DNA from: Mycobacterium paraseoulense | Lineage (GTDB): Bacteria; Actinomycetota; Actinomycetes; Mycobacteriales; Mycobacteriaceae | Length of the DNA: 64,000 nucleotides | Direction: 5' to 3' | NCBI RefSeq assembly: GCF_010731655.1 | Contig: NZ_AP022619.1 | Span: 3,348,001-3,412,000, forward strand | Shown: piece by piece, positions 16,309 to 27,163 of the stretch | Position numbering within the stretch: position 1 is the first letter of the stretch | Layout: each line of letters begins with the position of its first letter | Program-made: the position numbers and the translations under genes | Notes under the pieces: model-generated | Database searches by the model: none | The model's input: only the letters and a program-made list of their open reading frames with translations | Told to the model about the DNA's origin: nothing

Positions 16309-17331
16309 ATGTCAGCCGAGCTGACAAACCTACAGCTGCTGCACGAGCTCGAACCGGTGGTCGAGAAATGCCTCAACCGGCACGAGAGCATGCACAAGAA
16401 CTGGAACCCGCACGACTACATCCCGTGGTCGGACGGCAAGAACTTTTACGCACTGGGCGGGCAGGACTGGCACCCCGAGGAGAGCAAGCTCTCCGACCTC
16501 GCCCAGGTAGCGATGGTGCAGAACCTGATGACGGAGGACAACCTGCCGTCGTATCACCGCGAGATCGCGATGAACTTCGGCCTGGACGGCCCGTGGGGCC
16601 AGTGGGTCAACCGGTGGACCGCCGAGGAGAACCGGCACGGGATCGCGCTACGTGACTACCTGGTGGTGACCCGCGCGGTCGACCCCGTCGAGCTGGAGAA
16701 GCTGCGCATCGAGGTGGTGAACCGGGGCTTCAGCCCGGGCCAGAACCAGCAGATCCGAGCCGACCTGTTCGCCGAGAGCCTGTTCGACTCCGTCATCTAC
16801 GTGACCTTCCAGGAGCTGGCGACCCGGATTTCGCACCGCAATACCGGCAAGGCGTGCAACGAGACGATCGCCGACCAGTTGCTGGCGAAGATCTCAGCCG
16901 ACGAAAACCTGCACATGATCTTCTACCGCGACGTCAGCGACGCCGGGTTCTCTGCGTCGCCGAACCAGGCGATGAAGTCCCTGCACAAGGTGCTGCGCAA
17001 TTTCCAGATGCCGGGCTATCAGGTCCCCGAGTTCCGGCGCAAGGCCGTCTTTATCGCCGTCGGAGGGGTCTACGACCCCCGCATCCACCTCGACGACGTG
17101 GTCATGCCGGTGCTGAAGAAGTGGCGCATCTTCGAGCGCGAGGACTTCACCGGTGAAGCGGCGGCGATGCGCGACGACCTCGCCCTGCTGATCAAGGAAC
17201 TCGAGCAGGCCTGCGAAAAGTTCGAGATATCGAAGCAGCGCCAGCTCGACCGGGAAGCCCGCACAGGCAAGAAGACCACGGCGTTCGAGCTGCACCAGAC
17301 CGCGGGCAAACTGGTGATGAGCCGCCGGTAG
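16309..17331 (+). CDS. desA1: acyl-ACP desaturase DesA1
   Basis: A 340-residue soluble di-iron desaturase. The iron-binding motifs EENRHG and DENLHM are present, in the ferritin-like four-helix bundle of stearoyl-ACP desaturases. ATG 16309 is preceded by GGAGG (16300-16304); a longer open frame upstream is rejected. DesA1 (Rv0824c) is essential in mycobacteria and is thought to introduce double bonds into fatty acyl chains destined for mycolic acids, using reduced ferredoxin-type partners. It is followed after 6 bp by the dihydrouridine synthase gene. Confidence 0.95.
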   Translation: MSAELTNLQLLHELEPVVEKCLNRHESMHKNWNPHDYIPWSDGKNFYALGGQDWHPEESKLSDLAQVAMVQNLMTEDNLPSYHREIAMNFGLDGPWGQWVNRWTAEENRHGIALRDYLVVTRAVDPVELEKLRIEVVNRGFSPGQNQQIRADLFAESLFDSVIYVTFQELATRISHRNTGKACNETIADQLLAKISADENLHMIFYRDVSDAGFSASPNQAMKSLHKVLRNFQMPGYQVPEFRRKAVFIAVGGVYDPRIHLDDVVMPVLKKWRIFEREDFTGEAAAMRDDLALLIKELEQACEKFEISKQRQLDREARTGKKTTAFELHQTAGKLVMSRR

Positions 17332-17337
17332 TCAGCC

Positions 17338-18471
17338 TTGCGCATCGGTCCCATCACGCTCGCCAGCCCGGTGGTGCTGGCCCCAATGGCAGGCGTTACT
17401 AATGTTGCATTCCGGACCCTGTGCCGGGAACTGGAGCAGTCGAAGGTCGGCACGGTCAGCGGGCTCTATGTCTGCGAGATGGTGACGGCGCGCGCTCTCG
17501 TCGAGCGGCACCCGGTCACCATGCACATGACTACGTTCGCGCCGGACGAGTCGCCGCGCTCATTGCAGCTCTACACCGTCGATCCGGCCACCACCTACGC
17601 CGCCGCCAAGATGATCGCCGACGAGGGGCTGGCCGACCACATCGACATGAATTTCGGCTGCCCGGTGCCCAAGGTGACCAAGCGCGGCGGCGGGGCGGCG
17701 CTGCCGTACAAGCGACGGTTGTTCGGCCAGATCGTGGCGGCGGCCGTGCGCGGCACCGAGGGCACGAAGATTCCCGTGACCGTCAAGTTCCGCATCGGTA
17801 TCGATGACGAGCACCAGACGCACCTCGACGCCGGCCGCATCGCCGAAACCGAGGGTGCCGCCGCCGTCGCGCTACACGCCCGCACGGCGGCGCAGCGCTA
17901 CTCCGGCACCGCCGACTGGGAGCAGATCGCCCTGCTCAAGCAGCACGTGCGGACGATCCCCGTGCTGGGCAACGGCGACATCTACGACGCCAGCGACGCC
18001 CTGACGATGATGGCCACCACAGGATGTGACGGCGTCGTGATCGGCCGCGGCTGCCTGGGCCGGCCCTGGCTTTTCGCCGAGCTGTCGGCGGCGTTCACCG
18101 ATAGCCCGGCCCCCACCCCGCCCACGCTGGGCGAAGTCGCCGACATCGTCCGCCGCCATGGCCAGTTGCTGGCCGCGCACTTCGGCGAGGACAAGGGCAT
18201 GCGCGACATCCGCAAGCACATCGGCTGGTACCTGCACGGCTTTCCGGCCGGCTCCGAGCTGCGCCGGGCGCTCGCGATGGTCAAGACGCTCGACGAACTC
18301 GATTCGCTGCTCAGCCAATTGGACGCCACCGTCGCGTTCCCGGACGCGGCCAGCGGCCCCCGGGGCCGGCAGGGTTCACCCGCCCGGGTGGCGTTGCCCG
18401 AAGGCTGGCTGACCGACCCCGACGACTGCCGCGTCCCGGCCGGCGCCGACGTGATGCACTCCGGCGGCTGA
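17338..18471 (+). CDS. dusB: tRNA-dihydrouridine synthase
   Basis: A 377-residue FMN enzyme reducing uridine to dihydrouridine in the tRNA D loop with NADPH. Motifs: VLAPMAGVTNVAFRTLC near the start, MNFGCPVPKVTKRGGGAAL with the catalytic Cys, ALHARTAAQRYSG, and NGDIYDASDAL / GVVIGRGCLGRPW in the FMN phosphate site. It starts at TTG 17338, 6 bp after the desA1 stop, so it is likely co-transcribed with and translationally coupled to desA1. The same order occurs in M. tuberculosis (Rv0823c). Confidence 0.93.
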   Translation: MRIGPITLASPVVLAPMAGVTNVAFRTLCRELEQSKVGTVSGLYVCEMVTARALVERHPVTMHMTTFAPDESPRSLQLYTVDPATTYAAAKMIADEGLADHIDMNFGCPVPKVTKRGGGAALPYKRRLFGQIVAAAVRGTEGTKIPVTVKFRIGIDDEHQTHLDAGRIAETEGAAAVALHARTAAQRYSGTADWEQIALLKQHVRTIPVLGNGDIYDASDALTMMATTGCDGVVIGRGCLGRPWLFAELSAAFTDSPAPTPPTLGEVADIVRRHGQLLAAHFGEDKGMRDIRKHIGWYLHGFPAGSELRRALAMVKTLDELDSLLSQLDATVAFPDAASGPRGRQGSPARVALPEGWLTDPDDCRVPAGADVMHSGG

Positions 18472-18686
18472 CGACCGCTCGAAATCGCGTCCGGACCGAT
18501 AACTCAGTACCATGTGGACCTTGCTGCATTGCGCGTTGGTGGGGCGGATCGGTAACGCGCCGCCACCCGGGGGCGACAAAGGAATGCGACCCACGGGTGG
18601 CACGAGCCGCAGCGCTGACAACACGCTGGGCCGACACCACGCACGGACACGGACATCCGCATCAGAGCTTCGGAGGCCGGTAGGAC

Positions 18687-20714
18687 ATGAGTGACGCCGA
18701 GGGCGACGCCACTCCTGGCGCTCGGCGCGCGGCGTTGGGCGCCGCGCCGTGGGAGCGGTTCTCGGAGCCGCCGTCCGACTACCGCCTTCACTTATGGCAG
18801 ACCGATGGTGTGGTCGAGACCGTTGCGCCTCGAGCGGCCGATGACAACGACTCCGGGTGCCACACGAGTGGCGGGGTCAGCGTCGCCGACCTGATCGCGA
18901 AACTCGGTGCCCCGTCGACGGGCCGGTCCACTCACCGCCGCGCCGAACCGGAGCCCGAACCCGCAGACGACGCCGAATCGGGCCTGCCGGTCGAGCTGCA
19001 ACAGACTCAGGTGATCGAGGACCTGGCGTACTCGCTCGGCGCGGTCTCGGAGCTCCCCGACCTCGGCGCCGCCGACTATCCGCACGGAGACGGGTCCGCG
19101 TCCGGCGGGAAGCTCGACGCGGACACGCGCAGAACCGGCCGCCGCCGGCCGATGCTGCTGGCCGCGCGCTCGCTGGCGGCCCTGCTCGCCGCGCTGGCCC
19201 TCGTCATGACCGGCGGGGCGTGGAAATGGAGCACGTCGAAGAACGCGCGGCTCAACACCATCAGCGCCCTCGACCAGGACTCCAGTGACATTCGCGACCG
19301 CAACGGACAATACGGGGACGAGGACTTCTTGATCGTCGGCCTCGACTCCCGCGCCGGCGACAACGCCAACATGGGCGCCGGCAGCACCGATGACGCGGAC
19401 GGCGCCCGCTCGGACACCGTGATGCTGGTCAACATTCCGGCCAACCGCAAACGCGTGGTGGCGGTGTCGTTCCCCCGCGATCTCGCGATCACCCCGATGC
19501 AGTGCGAGGCGTGGAACCCGAACACCGGTAAGTACGGGCCGCTCTACGACGCGAAGTCCAAGTCCTGGGGTCCCAAGATGGTCTACACCGAGACCAAACT
19601 CAACTCGGCATTCGCCTTCGGCGGCCCGAAATGTCTGGTGAAGGAAATCCAGAAGCTGTCCGGCCTGAGCATCAACCGTTTCATCGCCGTCGACTTCTCC
19701 GGGTTCGCCAAAATGGTCGACGCCCTGGGCGGTGTCGAGGTCTGCTCGAAGACCCCGCTGCACGACTACGAACTGGGCACGGTCCTCGAACACGGCGGGC
19801 GCCAAGTCCTGGACGGCACCACCGCGCTGAACTACGTCCGGGCCAGGCAGGTCACCACCGAAACGAACGGGGACTACGGCCGCATCAAACGCCAGCAGCT
19901 GTTCCTGTCGTCGCTGCTGCGTTCGTTGATCTCCGAGGACACGCTGCTCGACCTCAACAAGCTCAACAACGTCGTCAACATGTTCATCAGCGACACCGTC
20001 GTCGACAACGTGCAGTCGAAGGACTTGATTCAGCTCGGTCAGTCGTTGCAGGGGATGGCGGCCGGGCACGTCACCTTCGTCACCGTGCCGACCGGCATCA
20101 CCGACCAGAACGGCGACGAGCCGCCGCGCATGGCCGATATGCGAGCGTTGTTCGACGCCATCATCAACGACGATCCGCTGCCGGAGGAAAACGACCAGAA
20201 CGCAAAGAATCTGGAGACCTCCGACGACAAGTCGGGGCAGACGAAGGCGCCCGCTACCAAGAAGGCACCGGCCCCCGCGCCGACACCCGAGGCCCGACAC
20301 GAGCAGATCACCACGACCACACCGGGCGACGTCACGGTGCGGGTCTCCAACGCCACGACGCAGAGCGGCCTGGCGGCCACCGCCACCAGCCAGCTCAAGC
20401 GCGACGGCTTCAATGTGATGACGCCGGACGACTATCCGAGTTCGGTGAACACGACGACCGTGTTGTTCTCGCCCGGCAACGAGCAGGCGGCGGCGACCGT
20501 GGCGTCCTCCTTCACCAATGCGAAGGTCCAGCGGGTTTCCGGCTACGGGCAGGTGGTGCAGGTGGTGCTCGGACCTGACTTCAAGGCGGTCGCCACTCCC
20601 CAGCCGAGCGGTTCGTCGATCAGCTTGCAGATCGAACGCGGTTCCGGCAGCGCCCCACCCAAGCTGCCCGAGGACCTGACCGTCACCAACGCCGCCGACA
20701 CCACCTGCGAGTGA
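18687..20714 (+). CDS. LytR-CpsA-Psr (LCP) family cell-wall ligase, Rv0822c-like
   Basis: A 675-residue type II membrane protein. Residues 1-150 are a long, acidic, probably disordered cytoplasmic part; 155-177 ([23 protein letters not shown]) is the single membrane anchor; about 215-400 is the LCP domain ([46 protein letters not shown]...DYGRIKRQQ), and 535-625 a LytR_C domain ([15 protein letters not shown]). LCP enzymes attach arabinogalactan to peptidoglycan; the main ligase in mycobacteria is Lcp1/CpsA, and this paralogue may act similarly or have a subsidiary role. No gene is seen in the 215 bp upstream. Confidence 0.9.
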   Translation: MSDAEGDATPGARRAALGAAPWERFSEPPSDYRLHLWQTDGVVETVAPRAADDNDSGCHTSGGVSVADLIAKLGAPSTGRSTHRRAEPEPEPADDAESGLPVELQQTQVIEDLAYSLGAVSELPDLGAADYPHGDGSASGGKLDADTRRTGRRRPMLLAARSLAALLAALALVMTGGAWKWSTSKNARLNTISALDQDSSDIRDRNGQYGDEDFLIVGLDSRAGDNANMGAGSTDDADGARSDTVMLVNIPANRKRVVAVSFPRDLAITPMQCEAWNPNTGKYGPLYDAKSKSWGPKMVYTETKLNSAFAFGGPKCLVKEIQKLSGLSINRFIAVDFSGFAKMVDALGGVEVCSKTPLHDYELGTVLEHGGRQVLDGTTALNYVRARQVTTETNGDYGRIKRQQLFLSSLLRSLISEDTLLDLNKLNNVVNMFISDTVVDNVQSKDLIQLGQSLQGMAAGHVTFVTVPTGITDQNGDEPPRMADMRALFDAIINDDPLPEENDQNAKNLETSDDKSGQTKAPATKKAPAPAPTPEARHEQITTTTPGDVTVRVSNATTQSGLAATATSQLKRDGFNVMTPDDYPSSVNTTTVLFSPGNEQAAATVASSFTNAKVQRVSGYGQVVQVVLGPDFKAVATPQPSGSSISLQIERGSGSAPPKLPEDLTVTNAADTTCE

Positions 20715-20759
20715 GCGCATTTGGCGGCGGTGCGGCCCCCATTTTCGGCGCCGAGAACG

Positions 20760-20765
20760 TAGGCT
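20760..20765 (+). promoter_or_regulatory. -10 box of the leaderless phoU gene
   Basis: TAGGCT (TANNNT) stands 7 nt before ATG 20773 with no Shine-Dalgarno, consistent with leaderless transcription. Confidence 0.5.
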
Positions 20766-20772
20766 TGGCGAT

Positions 20773-21438
20773 ATGCGGACCGCCTACCATGAGCAGCTTT
20801 CGGAGTTATCCGAGCGCCTAGGCGAGATGTGCGGGTTGGCGGGCGTCGCCATGGAGCGGGCCACCCAGGCGCTGCTGCAAGCGGATCTGGTGCTGGCCGA
20901 GCAGGTGATCTCCGATCACGAAAAGATCGCCGCGCTGAGCGCCCAGGCCGAGGAAAGCGCCTTCGTGCTCCTTGCCCTGCAGGCGCCGGTGGCCGGCGAC
21001 TTGAGGTCCATCGTGAGCGCGATTCAGATGGTGGCCGACATCGACCGGATGGGCGCGCTGGCCCTGCACGTCGCGAAGATCGCTCGCCGTCGGCATCCCC
21101 AACACGCGCTGCCCGAAGAGGTCAACGGTTACTTCGCCGAAATGGGCAGGGTCGCAGTTGAATTGGGCAACAGCGCGCAAGAGGTGGTGATGTCGCGCGA
21201 CCCGGAGAAAGCCGCCCGGATCCGCGAAGAGGACGACGCGATGGACGATCTGCACCGCCATCTGTTCTCGGTGCTGATGGACCGCGAATGGAAGTACGGT
21301 GTGGCGGCCGCGGTCGACGTGACCCTGCTGGGCCGGTTCTACGAGCGCTTCGCCGACCACGCCGTCGAAGTGGCACGTCGCGTCATCTTCCAGGCGACCG
21401 GCAAACTGCCCGACGAGGAAACGAATCCCCCCTCGTAG
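20773..21438 (+). CDS. phoY2: PhoU-type phosphate signalling regulator (PhoY2-like)
   Basis: A 221-residue all-helical protein with two PhoU three-helix repeats; each carries the metal-cluster style E/D-xxx-D pattern ([38 protein letters not shown]). PhoU proteins hold the SenX3-RegX3 system inactive while the Pst transporter reports enough phosphate. It is convergent with pstB. In this window the adjacent transporter locus lacks its permease genes, so the protein must take its signal from another Pst system, as M. tuberculosis PhoY proteins do with PstC/PstA encoded elsewhere. Confidence 0.9.
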   Translation: MRTAYHEQLSELSERLGEMCGLAGVAMERATQALLQADLVLAEQVISDHEKIAALSAQAEESAFVLLALQAPVAGDLRSIVSAIQMVADIDRMGALALHVAKIARRRHPQHALPEEVNGYFAEMGRVAVELGNSAQEVVMSRDPEKAARIREEDDAMDDLHRHLFSVLMDREWKYGVAAAVDVTLLGRFYERFADHAVEVARRVIFQATGKLPDEETNPPS

Positions 21439-21457
21439 TGGGCGAAAGCACGTCCAG

Positions 21458-22234
21458 CTAGCCGAAGCGGCCGGAGATGTAGTCCTCCGTGGCCTTCTGG
21501 CTGGGGTTGGAGAAGATCTTCTCGGTGTCGTCGACTTCGATCAACCGCCCCGGCTTTCCTGTCGCTTCCAGGTTGAAGAACGCGGTGTAGTCGCTGACCC
21601 GGGCGGCCTGCTGCATGTTGTGGGTGACGATGACGATCGTGTAGTCCTGCTTCAACTCACTGATCAGCTCCTCGATGGCCATCGTCGAGATCGGGTCCAG
21701 CGCGGAGCACGGCTCGTCCATGAGCAACACGTCGGGTTGCACAGCGATGGCCCGCGCGATGCACAACCGCTGCTGCTGCCCCCCGGACAATCCGCCGCCG
21801 GGTTTGTCCAACCGGTCCTTGACCTCATCCCACAGGTTTGCGGCGCGCAGTGAGTGTTCGGATGTCTCATCGAGCAGCTTGCGGTCGCGTACCCCCTGCA
21901 GCTTCAGGCCGGCCACCACATTGTCGCGAATCGACATGGCGGGGAACGGGTTCGGTCGCTGGAACACCATCCCAATCGCCCGACGCACACCAACCGGGTC
22001 TACACCGGGGCCGTAGATGTCTTGGTCGTCGAGCAGCACGCTGCCCTCGACCCGGCCGCCGGGGATGACCTCGTGCATCCGGTTCAGCGTGCGCAGCACG
22101 GTCGTCTTGCCGCAACCCGACGAGCCAATGAACGCCGTTACACTGCGGGGCAGAATGGACAGCGTCACATCCGCGACCGCTTTGAACGACCCGTAGTAGA
22201 TGTTGACGGCTTTGAGGTCCAACCGCTTGGCCAC
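21458..22234 (-). CDS. phoT: phosphate ABC transporter ATPase (PstB/PhoT)
   Basis: A 258-residue ABC ATPase with Walker [11 protein letters not shown]-loop region RPNPFPAMS, signature LSGGQQQR, Walker [13 protein letters not shown] and switch His in VTHNMQQA; the PNPFPxS segment is diagnostic for PstB. GTG 22234 directly follows the TAA stop of a pstA remnant. It powers high-affinity phosphate uptake together with PstC/PstA permeases, which are missing here; in M. tuberculosis PhoT (Rv0820) is likewise separated from the permease genes and is still functional. Confidence 0.93.
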   Translation of the reverse strand: MAKRLDLKAVNIYYGSFKAVADVTLSILPRSVTAFIGSSGCGKTTVLRTLNRMHEVIPGGRVEGSVLLDDQDIYGPGVDPVGVRRAIGMVFQRPNPFPAMSIRDNVVAGLKLQGVRDRKLLDETSEHSLRAANLWDEVKDRLDKPGGGLSGGQQQRLCIARAIAVQPDVLLMDEPCSALDPISTMAIEELISELKQDYTIVIVTHNMQQAARVSDYTAFFNLEATGKPGRLIEVDDTEKIFSNPSQKATEDYISGRFG

Positions 22235-22357
22235 TTACTGCTCCTGCCTACGACGTTTCGGCGCCATGTTGATGGTGGCGATCACCAGGATGAGGGTTCG
22301 GGCGGCACCCCACAACCGATCCGTGGGGATCGGGTTCAGGCCGGCGCTGGTCTGCTT
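22235..22357 (-). pseudogene. pstA: pstA remnant (last ~40 codons)
   Basis: Complement translation ending at TAA (22235-22237) reads AGLNPIPTDRLWGAARTLIL VIATINMAPKRRR: the C-terminal cytoplasmic loop, last helix and basic tail of a PstA permease. An in-frame TAG (22358-22360) precedes it, and pstS ends only 55 bp further upstream. The rest of pstA and all of pstC are absent, although fast-growing mycobacteria carry an intact pstSCAB at this locus. The coding phase into phoT (TAA followed by GTG) is preserved, a direct scar of an operon deletion. Confidence 0.75.
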
Positions 22358-22414
22358 CTACATCATGCCAGGCGGTCTTTCGGCGGACGAAGTTCCCGCA
22401 ATGTCCCCACCTGG

Positions 22415-23539
22415 TCACTGCAGCGCCTCGATCGCGGCAGCCAGCCGGTCTTTGACCTTGTCGGGCAGCGGAACGTAGCCCGCCGAGGGAAGATCCGTCT
22501 GCCCCCTGCCAGCGGCGACGGTGAGGAACGACTTGATCGCTCCCGAGGTGTCCGGATCGGATCCCTTCGAGCAGACGATCTCGTAGGTCGCCAGCAGCAA
22601 CGGGTAGGCGCCCGGCTCCTGGGAGGAGTACATCGGGTTCAGGTCGAGCACCAGGTCATTGCCGTCGGCCACGAAATTGGCCGCCTTCACCGCGTTGCCG
22701 GCCGTCTCGTTGGTAAGCGGGACTACGACGCCGTTGTTGGTGGCGATCCGCGCGTAGGGCATCGCGGACTGGTCGGCAAACCCCTTCTCGACGTATCCGA
22801 TGGCTCCCGGGGTGGCCCGCACGGCCTCAATGACCCCGGCCGATTTCGGGGCGCCCTCGCCCACCCCGCCCTGAAAGTCGGTGCCCACGCCTTTGGTCCA
22901 GCTCTGCGGCGCGGCGGCCGTCAGAAACTTCTGCAGGTTGTCGGTCGTCCCCGACGAGTCCGCCCGGTAGATCGGCGTGATCTTCGTATCGGGCAGTAAG
23001 ACACCGGGATTGAGGGCCGCGAGGATCGGGTCGTTCCAGGCCGTGATCCGTCCGCTGAGGATCTTGGCCAACGCGTCGCTGCTCACCACCAGCGCCGGGA
23101 CTCCAGCCAGGTTGTAGACCAGGGCGATCGGCCCGAACACCAGCGGCAAGTCCCACGCCGGGTTTCCGTCGCAGCGGGCGGCGGCCGGACCGATCTGGTC
23201 GGCGGCCAGCGGGGAGTCGGCCCCCGCGAAATCGACGTGGCCGGCGATGAACTGCTCGCGACCCGCGCCCGAACCAGTCGGGTTGTATGACACGCTCTTG
23301 CCCGGGCAGTACTGCCCCCAGACCTGGTTGAACAGCGCCATCGCGTTCAGTTGGGCCGTCGAGCCTTCGGCCGTGAGCTTGTTCTTGCCGGCGCATCCCG
23401 CGGTGCCCGTTGGCCCGGAGAGGGCTGCCGTTGACGCCGCCCGGCGGTCGTGATCTCTGCCACAGCCCGCCAGCGCGGCGCTCACGATGGCTGCCACCAT
23501 CAGCGCCGCCAGCGCCCTGCCTCCCCTGTCGAGTCTCAC
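22415..23539 (-). CDS. pstS: phosphate-binding lipoprotein PstS
   Basis: A 374-residue periplasmic phosphate receptor. The chosen start is GTG 23539 with GGGAG 8 nt upstream; ATG 23560 in frame is an alternative. A hydrophobic signal ends in the lipobox LAGC (ALAGCGRD), so the mature protein is lipid-anchored. PstS features: LTAEGSTAQLNAM (phosphate loop), FAGADSPLAA, IYRADSSGTTDNLQKFL, and the C-terminal YPLLLATYEIVCSK. It delivers phosphate to PstC/PstA, but in this locus those genes are gone apart from a pstA scrap, so it must either dock to a transporter encoded elsewhere or act as a binding/antigenic lipoprotein. Confidence 0.9.
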   Translation of the reverse strand: MRLDRGGRALAALMVAAIVSAALAGCGRDHDRRAASTAALSGPTGTAGCAGKNKLTAEGSTAQLNAMALFNQVWGQYCPGKSVSYNPTGSGAGREQFIAGHVDFAGADSPLAADQIGPAAARCDGNPAWDLPLVFGPIALVYNLAGVPALVVSSDALAKILSGRITAWNDPILAALNPGVLLPDTKITPIYRADSSGTTDNLQKFLTAAAPQSWTKGVGTDFQGGVGEGAPKSAGVIEAVRATPGAIGYVEKGFADQSAMPYARIATNNGVVVPLTNETAGNAVKAANFVADGNDLVLDLNPMYSSQEPGAYPLLLATYEIVCSKGSDPDTSGAIKSFLTVAAGRGQTDLPSAGYVPLPDKVKDRLAAAIEALQ

Positions 23540-23703
23540 CGATCCCGCTCCCTGAGCCATTCGGACCCGCGTGCGCCGCCGGCCATCCCCCAAGAGGTTG
23601 CCGGGTCGCGGCGAAAGTATGCTCCGATGCACCCCGCGGCACCATCTCATTAGCAAACGCAGGTGAACGGCCGGGGATACCGGGCGGCCGCCTGCGCGGG
23701 TGG

Positions 23704-25382
<1,679 letters not shown>

Positions 25383-25559
25383 CTAGCCCCTCCAGCTCGG
25401 GGGAACGGCATCTTCACAAGTCGCAACGCAACAACGCGTTAGTTGCCAGGTCACCTAACGATAACTTGCCACCTGCCATTTTTGCGTGGCGACGGCGCCA
25501 GTGTGAGCCCCGCCACCCGGGTGGTCCGGCGCACGGCGCAGAGACGGTTACGCGACAAT

Positions 25560-26372
25560 ATGCGGGTGCGCAAGCTGCTGATCGGGCTGGCGGCCGCGGC
25601 CATCGCCGTGACCGTGGTCACGCTCGGCGCGGTCGCCGTCGACTTCGGGAGCAGCATCTACGCCGAATACCGGCTCTCGTGCAGCGTGCGCAAAGCGGCC
25701 AATCTGAGGTCGGACCCGTTCGTCGCGATCGTCGCATTCCCGTTCATCCCACAGGCATTGCGTGACCACTACAACCAGGTGGAGATCAAGGCCAACGCCG
25801 TCGACCATGCGACGGTCGGCAAGGCCACGCTGGAAGCCACGATGTATTCGGTCGATCTGGCCCACACGTCCTGGCTGATCGGGCCGGACGCGAGACTGCC
25901 GGTGGGCAAACTGGAGAGCCGGATCATCATCGGCTCGACCCATCTGGGCAGGTACATGGGCATCAGCGACTTGATGGTCGAGGCGCCGGCCAACGAAACC
26001 AACACCGCTACCGGCGGTGTCACCGCATCGGGCATCTCCGACAGCCATGGGCTGGTGTTCAGCGGCACCCCCCATTCGGCCAACTTCGAGCACCGGGTCA
26101 GCGTCTCGGTGGACCTCTCCATCGCCCCGGAAGACCAGGCGACGCTGGTGATCACGCCGACCGGCGTCCTAACCGGGCCGGACACCGCCGACCAAGCCGT
26201 CCCGAACGACAAGCGGGATGCGGTGCTGCGCGCCTTCACCGCCCGGCTGCCCAACCAGCGGCTCCCGTTCGGAGTGGCACCGAAGACCGAGGGGGCGCGC
26301 GGCTCCGACGTCATCATCGAGGGCATCAGCTACGGGACGACGGTCGACCTGGACGGCTTCAAGCAGTCGTGA
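25560..26372 (+). CDS. lmeA: LmeA, periplasmic lipomannan elongation factor (DUF2993)
   Basis: A 270-residue exported protein: MRVRKLLIGLAAAAIAVTVV forms an N-terminal signal or anchor, followed by a DUF2993 domain of the BPI/TULIP lipid-binding type. GTG 25503 in frame is an alternative start; ATG 25560 gives the length of Rv0817c. In M. smegmatis the homologue (MSMEG_5785) binds acidic phospholipids and is needed for full-length mannan chains of lipomannan. Divergent from glnR with 177 bp between. A GC-rich hairpin (26400-26415) follows the stop. Confidence 0.88.
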   Translation: MRVRKLLIGLAAAAIAVTVVTLGAVAVDFGSSIYAEYRLSCSVRKAANLRSDPFVAIVAFPFIPQALRDHYNQVEIKANAVDHATVGKATLEATMYSVDLAHTSWLIGPDARLPVGKLESRIIIGSTHLGRYMGISDLMVEAPANETNTATGGVTASGISDSHGLVFSGTPHSANFEHRVSVSVDLSIAPEDQATLVITPTGVLTGPDTADQAVPNDKRDAVLRAFTARLPNQRLPFGVAPKTEGARGSDVIIEGISYGTTVDLDGFKQS

Positions 26373-26399
26373 GCCGGTCGGCCCCCGAGTGCGCGGTCC

Positions 26400-26415
26400 G
26401 CGGAGCAACCTCCGC
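26400..26415 (+). terminator. hairpin after lmeA
   Basis: GCGGAG-CAAC-CTCCGC, a perfect 6-bp stem with 4-nt loop, followed by TGATTTGATC. It lies 27 bp after the lmeA stop and just before the promoter of the next operon; a plausible terminator though without a U-tract. Confidence 0.4.
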
Positions 26416-26441
26416 TGATTTGATCGTTGTCCGTCATTCGG

Positions 26442-26447
26442 TAAGCT
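26442..26447 (+). promoter_or_regulatory. -10 box for the polycysteine leader
   Basis: TAAGCT (TANNNT) ends 7 nt before the GTG at 26455, which would be the first transcribed base. No Shine-Dalgarno is present, as expected for a leaderless leader peptide. Confidence 0.6.
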
Positions 26448-26454
26448 TGCCGGC

Positions 26455-26544
26455 GTGCTAGCCCGCCTTGAGCCTCTGCTCACCCAACGCCGCGCAGTCG
26501 ATCTGTGCCGCACCGCGGGCTGTTGCTGTCGCTGTAGCTGCTGA
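26455..26544 (+). CDS. polycysteine leader peptide (cysteine-responsive attenuator uORF)
   Basis: A 29-codon frame from GTG 26455: VLARLEPLLTQRRAVDLCRT then AGCCCRCSC and stop. Six Cys lie in the last twelve residues, including three consecutive Cys codons. It precedes a sulfur-transfer operon by 113 bp. Leaderless polycysteine uORFs of this kind are established in mycobacteria as cysteine-sensing attenuators: when Cys-tRNA is short the ribosome stalls on the Cys codons and the downstream genes are expressed. Placement before DUF4395-cysA2-sseC matches. The peptide itself is not expected to have a function. Confidence 0.8.
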   Translation: MLARLEPLLTQRRAVDLCRTAGCCCRCSC

Positions 26545-26657
26545 GTCGCACGCGCTTTCGCGTAGCACTCGGAGCCGCCCGGAACGTTACCGTGGCCCGT
26601 CTCCCGTCGTTCGTTCCCAACAGCACAAAAGCAACAGGCTTATCCAGGAGTAGTCCC

Positions 26658-27128
26658 GTGCCGAGCAGCAACACCACCACCCAGCCGGACACCGTCGACG
26701 TGCGGGGCCCCAGGTTCGCCGCGTGGGTTACCACCGCGGTCCTGGTGATCACGCTCGCCGCGTCCGCCGCCAGCCCGGCGTTGGCGGCGGTCATCCTCGG
26801 CGTGCAGGCCGCCATCTTCGCCATCGGCGCCGTCTGGGGGCCGCGCAAGCACCCCTACGGCCGGATATTCGCCGCTGTCGTGGCGCCCCGACTGGGCCCC
26901 GTTGTCGAGCGCGAGCCGGCCGCACCGCTGAAGTTCGCCCAGCTCGTCGGCCTGATCTTCGCGCTCGCGGGTGTCGCCGCGTTCGCCGCCGGCGCCTTTC
27001 TGATCGGCGTCATCGCCACCGCCGCCGCGCTCACCGCCGCCTTCCTGAACGCCGCATTCGGGATCTGCCTGGGCTGCCAGCTCTACCCACTGGTCGCGCG
27101 TTTCCGAGGCGCCGCCCGCACCACATGA
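26658..27128 (+). CDS. DUF4395 membrane protein
   Basis: About 156 residues from GTG 26658, chosen for CCAGGAG at 26644-26650; the open frame extends to 26592. Four hydrophobic segments (WVTTAVLVITLAASAASPAL, LAAVILGVQAAIFAIGAVWG, FAQLVGLIFALAGVAAFAAG, FLIGVIATAAALTAAFLNAA) end in FGICLGCQLYPL, whose two Cys are typical of DUF4395. In many actinobacteria this family sits beside thioredoxin-like and thiosulfate sulfurtransferase genes, suggesting a membrane role in sulfur or thiol trafficking. Here it opens the cysteine-attenuated operon; a thioredoxin gene (thiX in M. tuberculosis) is not seen. Confidence 0.85.
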   Translation: MPSSNTTTQPDTVDVRGPRFAAWVTTAVLVITLAASAASPALAAVILGVQAAIFAIGAVWGPRKHPYGRIFAAVVAPRLGPVVEREPAAPLKFAQLVGLIFALAGVAAFAAGAFLIGVIATAAALTAAFLNAAFGICLGCQLYPLVARFRGAARTT

Positions 27129-27163
27129 CCTGTTCATAGAAAGCGATCGAAAGGATCCCCCGC

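Noticed and set aside
18792..20720. Long antisense open frame opposite the LCP gene
   Set aside because: A GC-rich shadow of the real gene, with no family resemblance or start signals. Many similar shadows occur opposite mutase, purF, purL and the hydrolases.
25453..25465. AC-N9-AC as a GlnR box upstream of glnR
   Set aside because: The consensus is too loose to support a claim from one occurrence; only a binding assay could decide.
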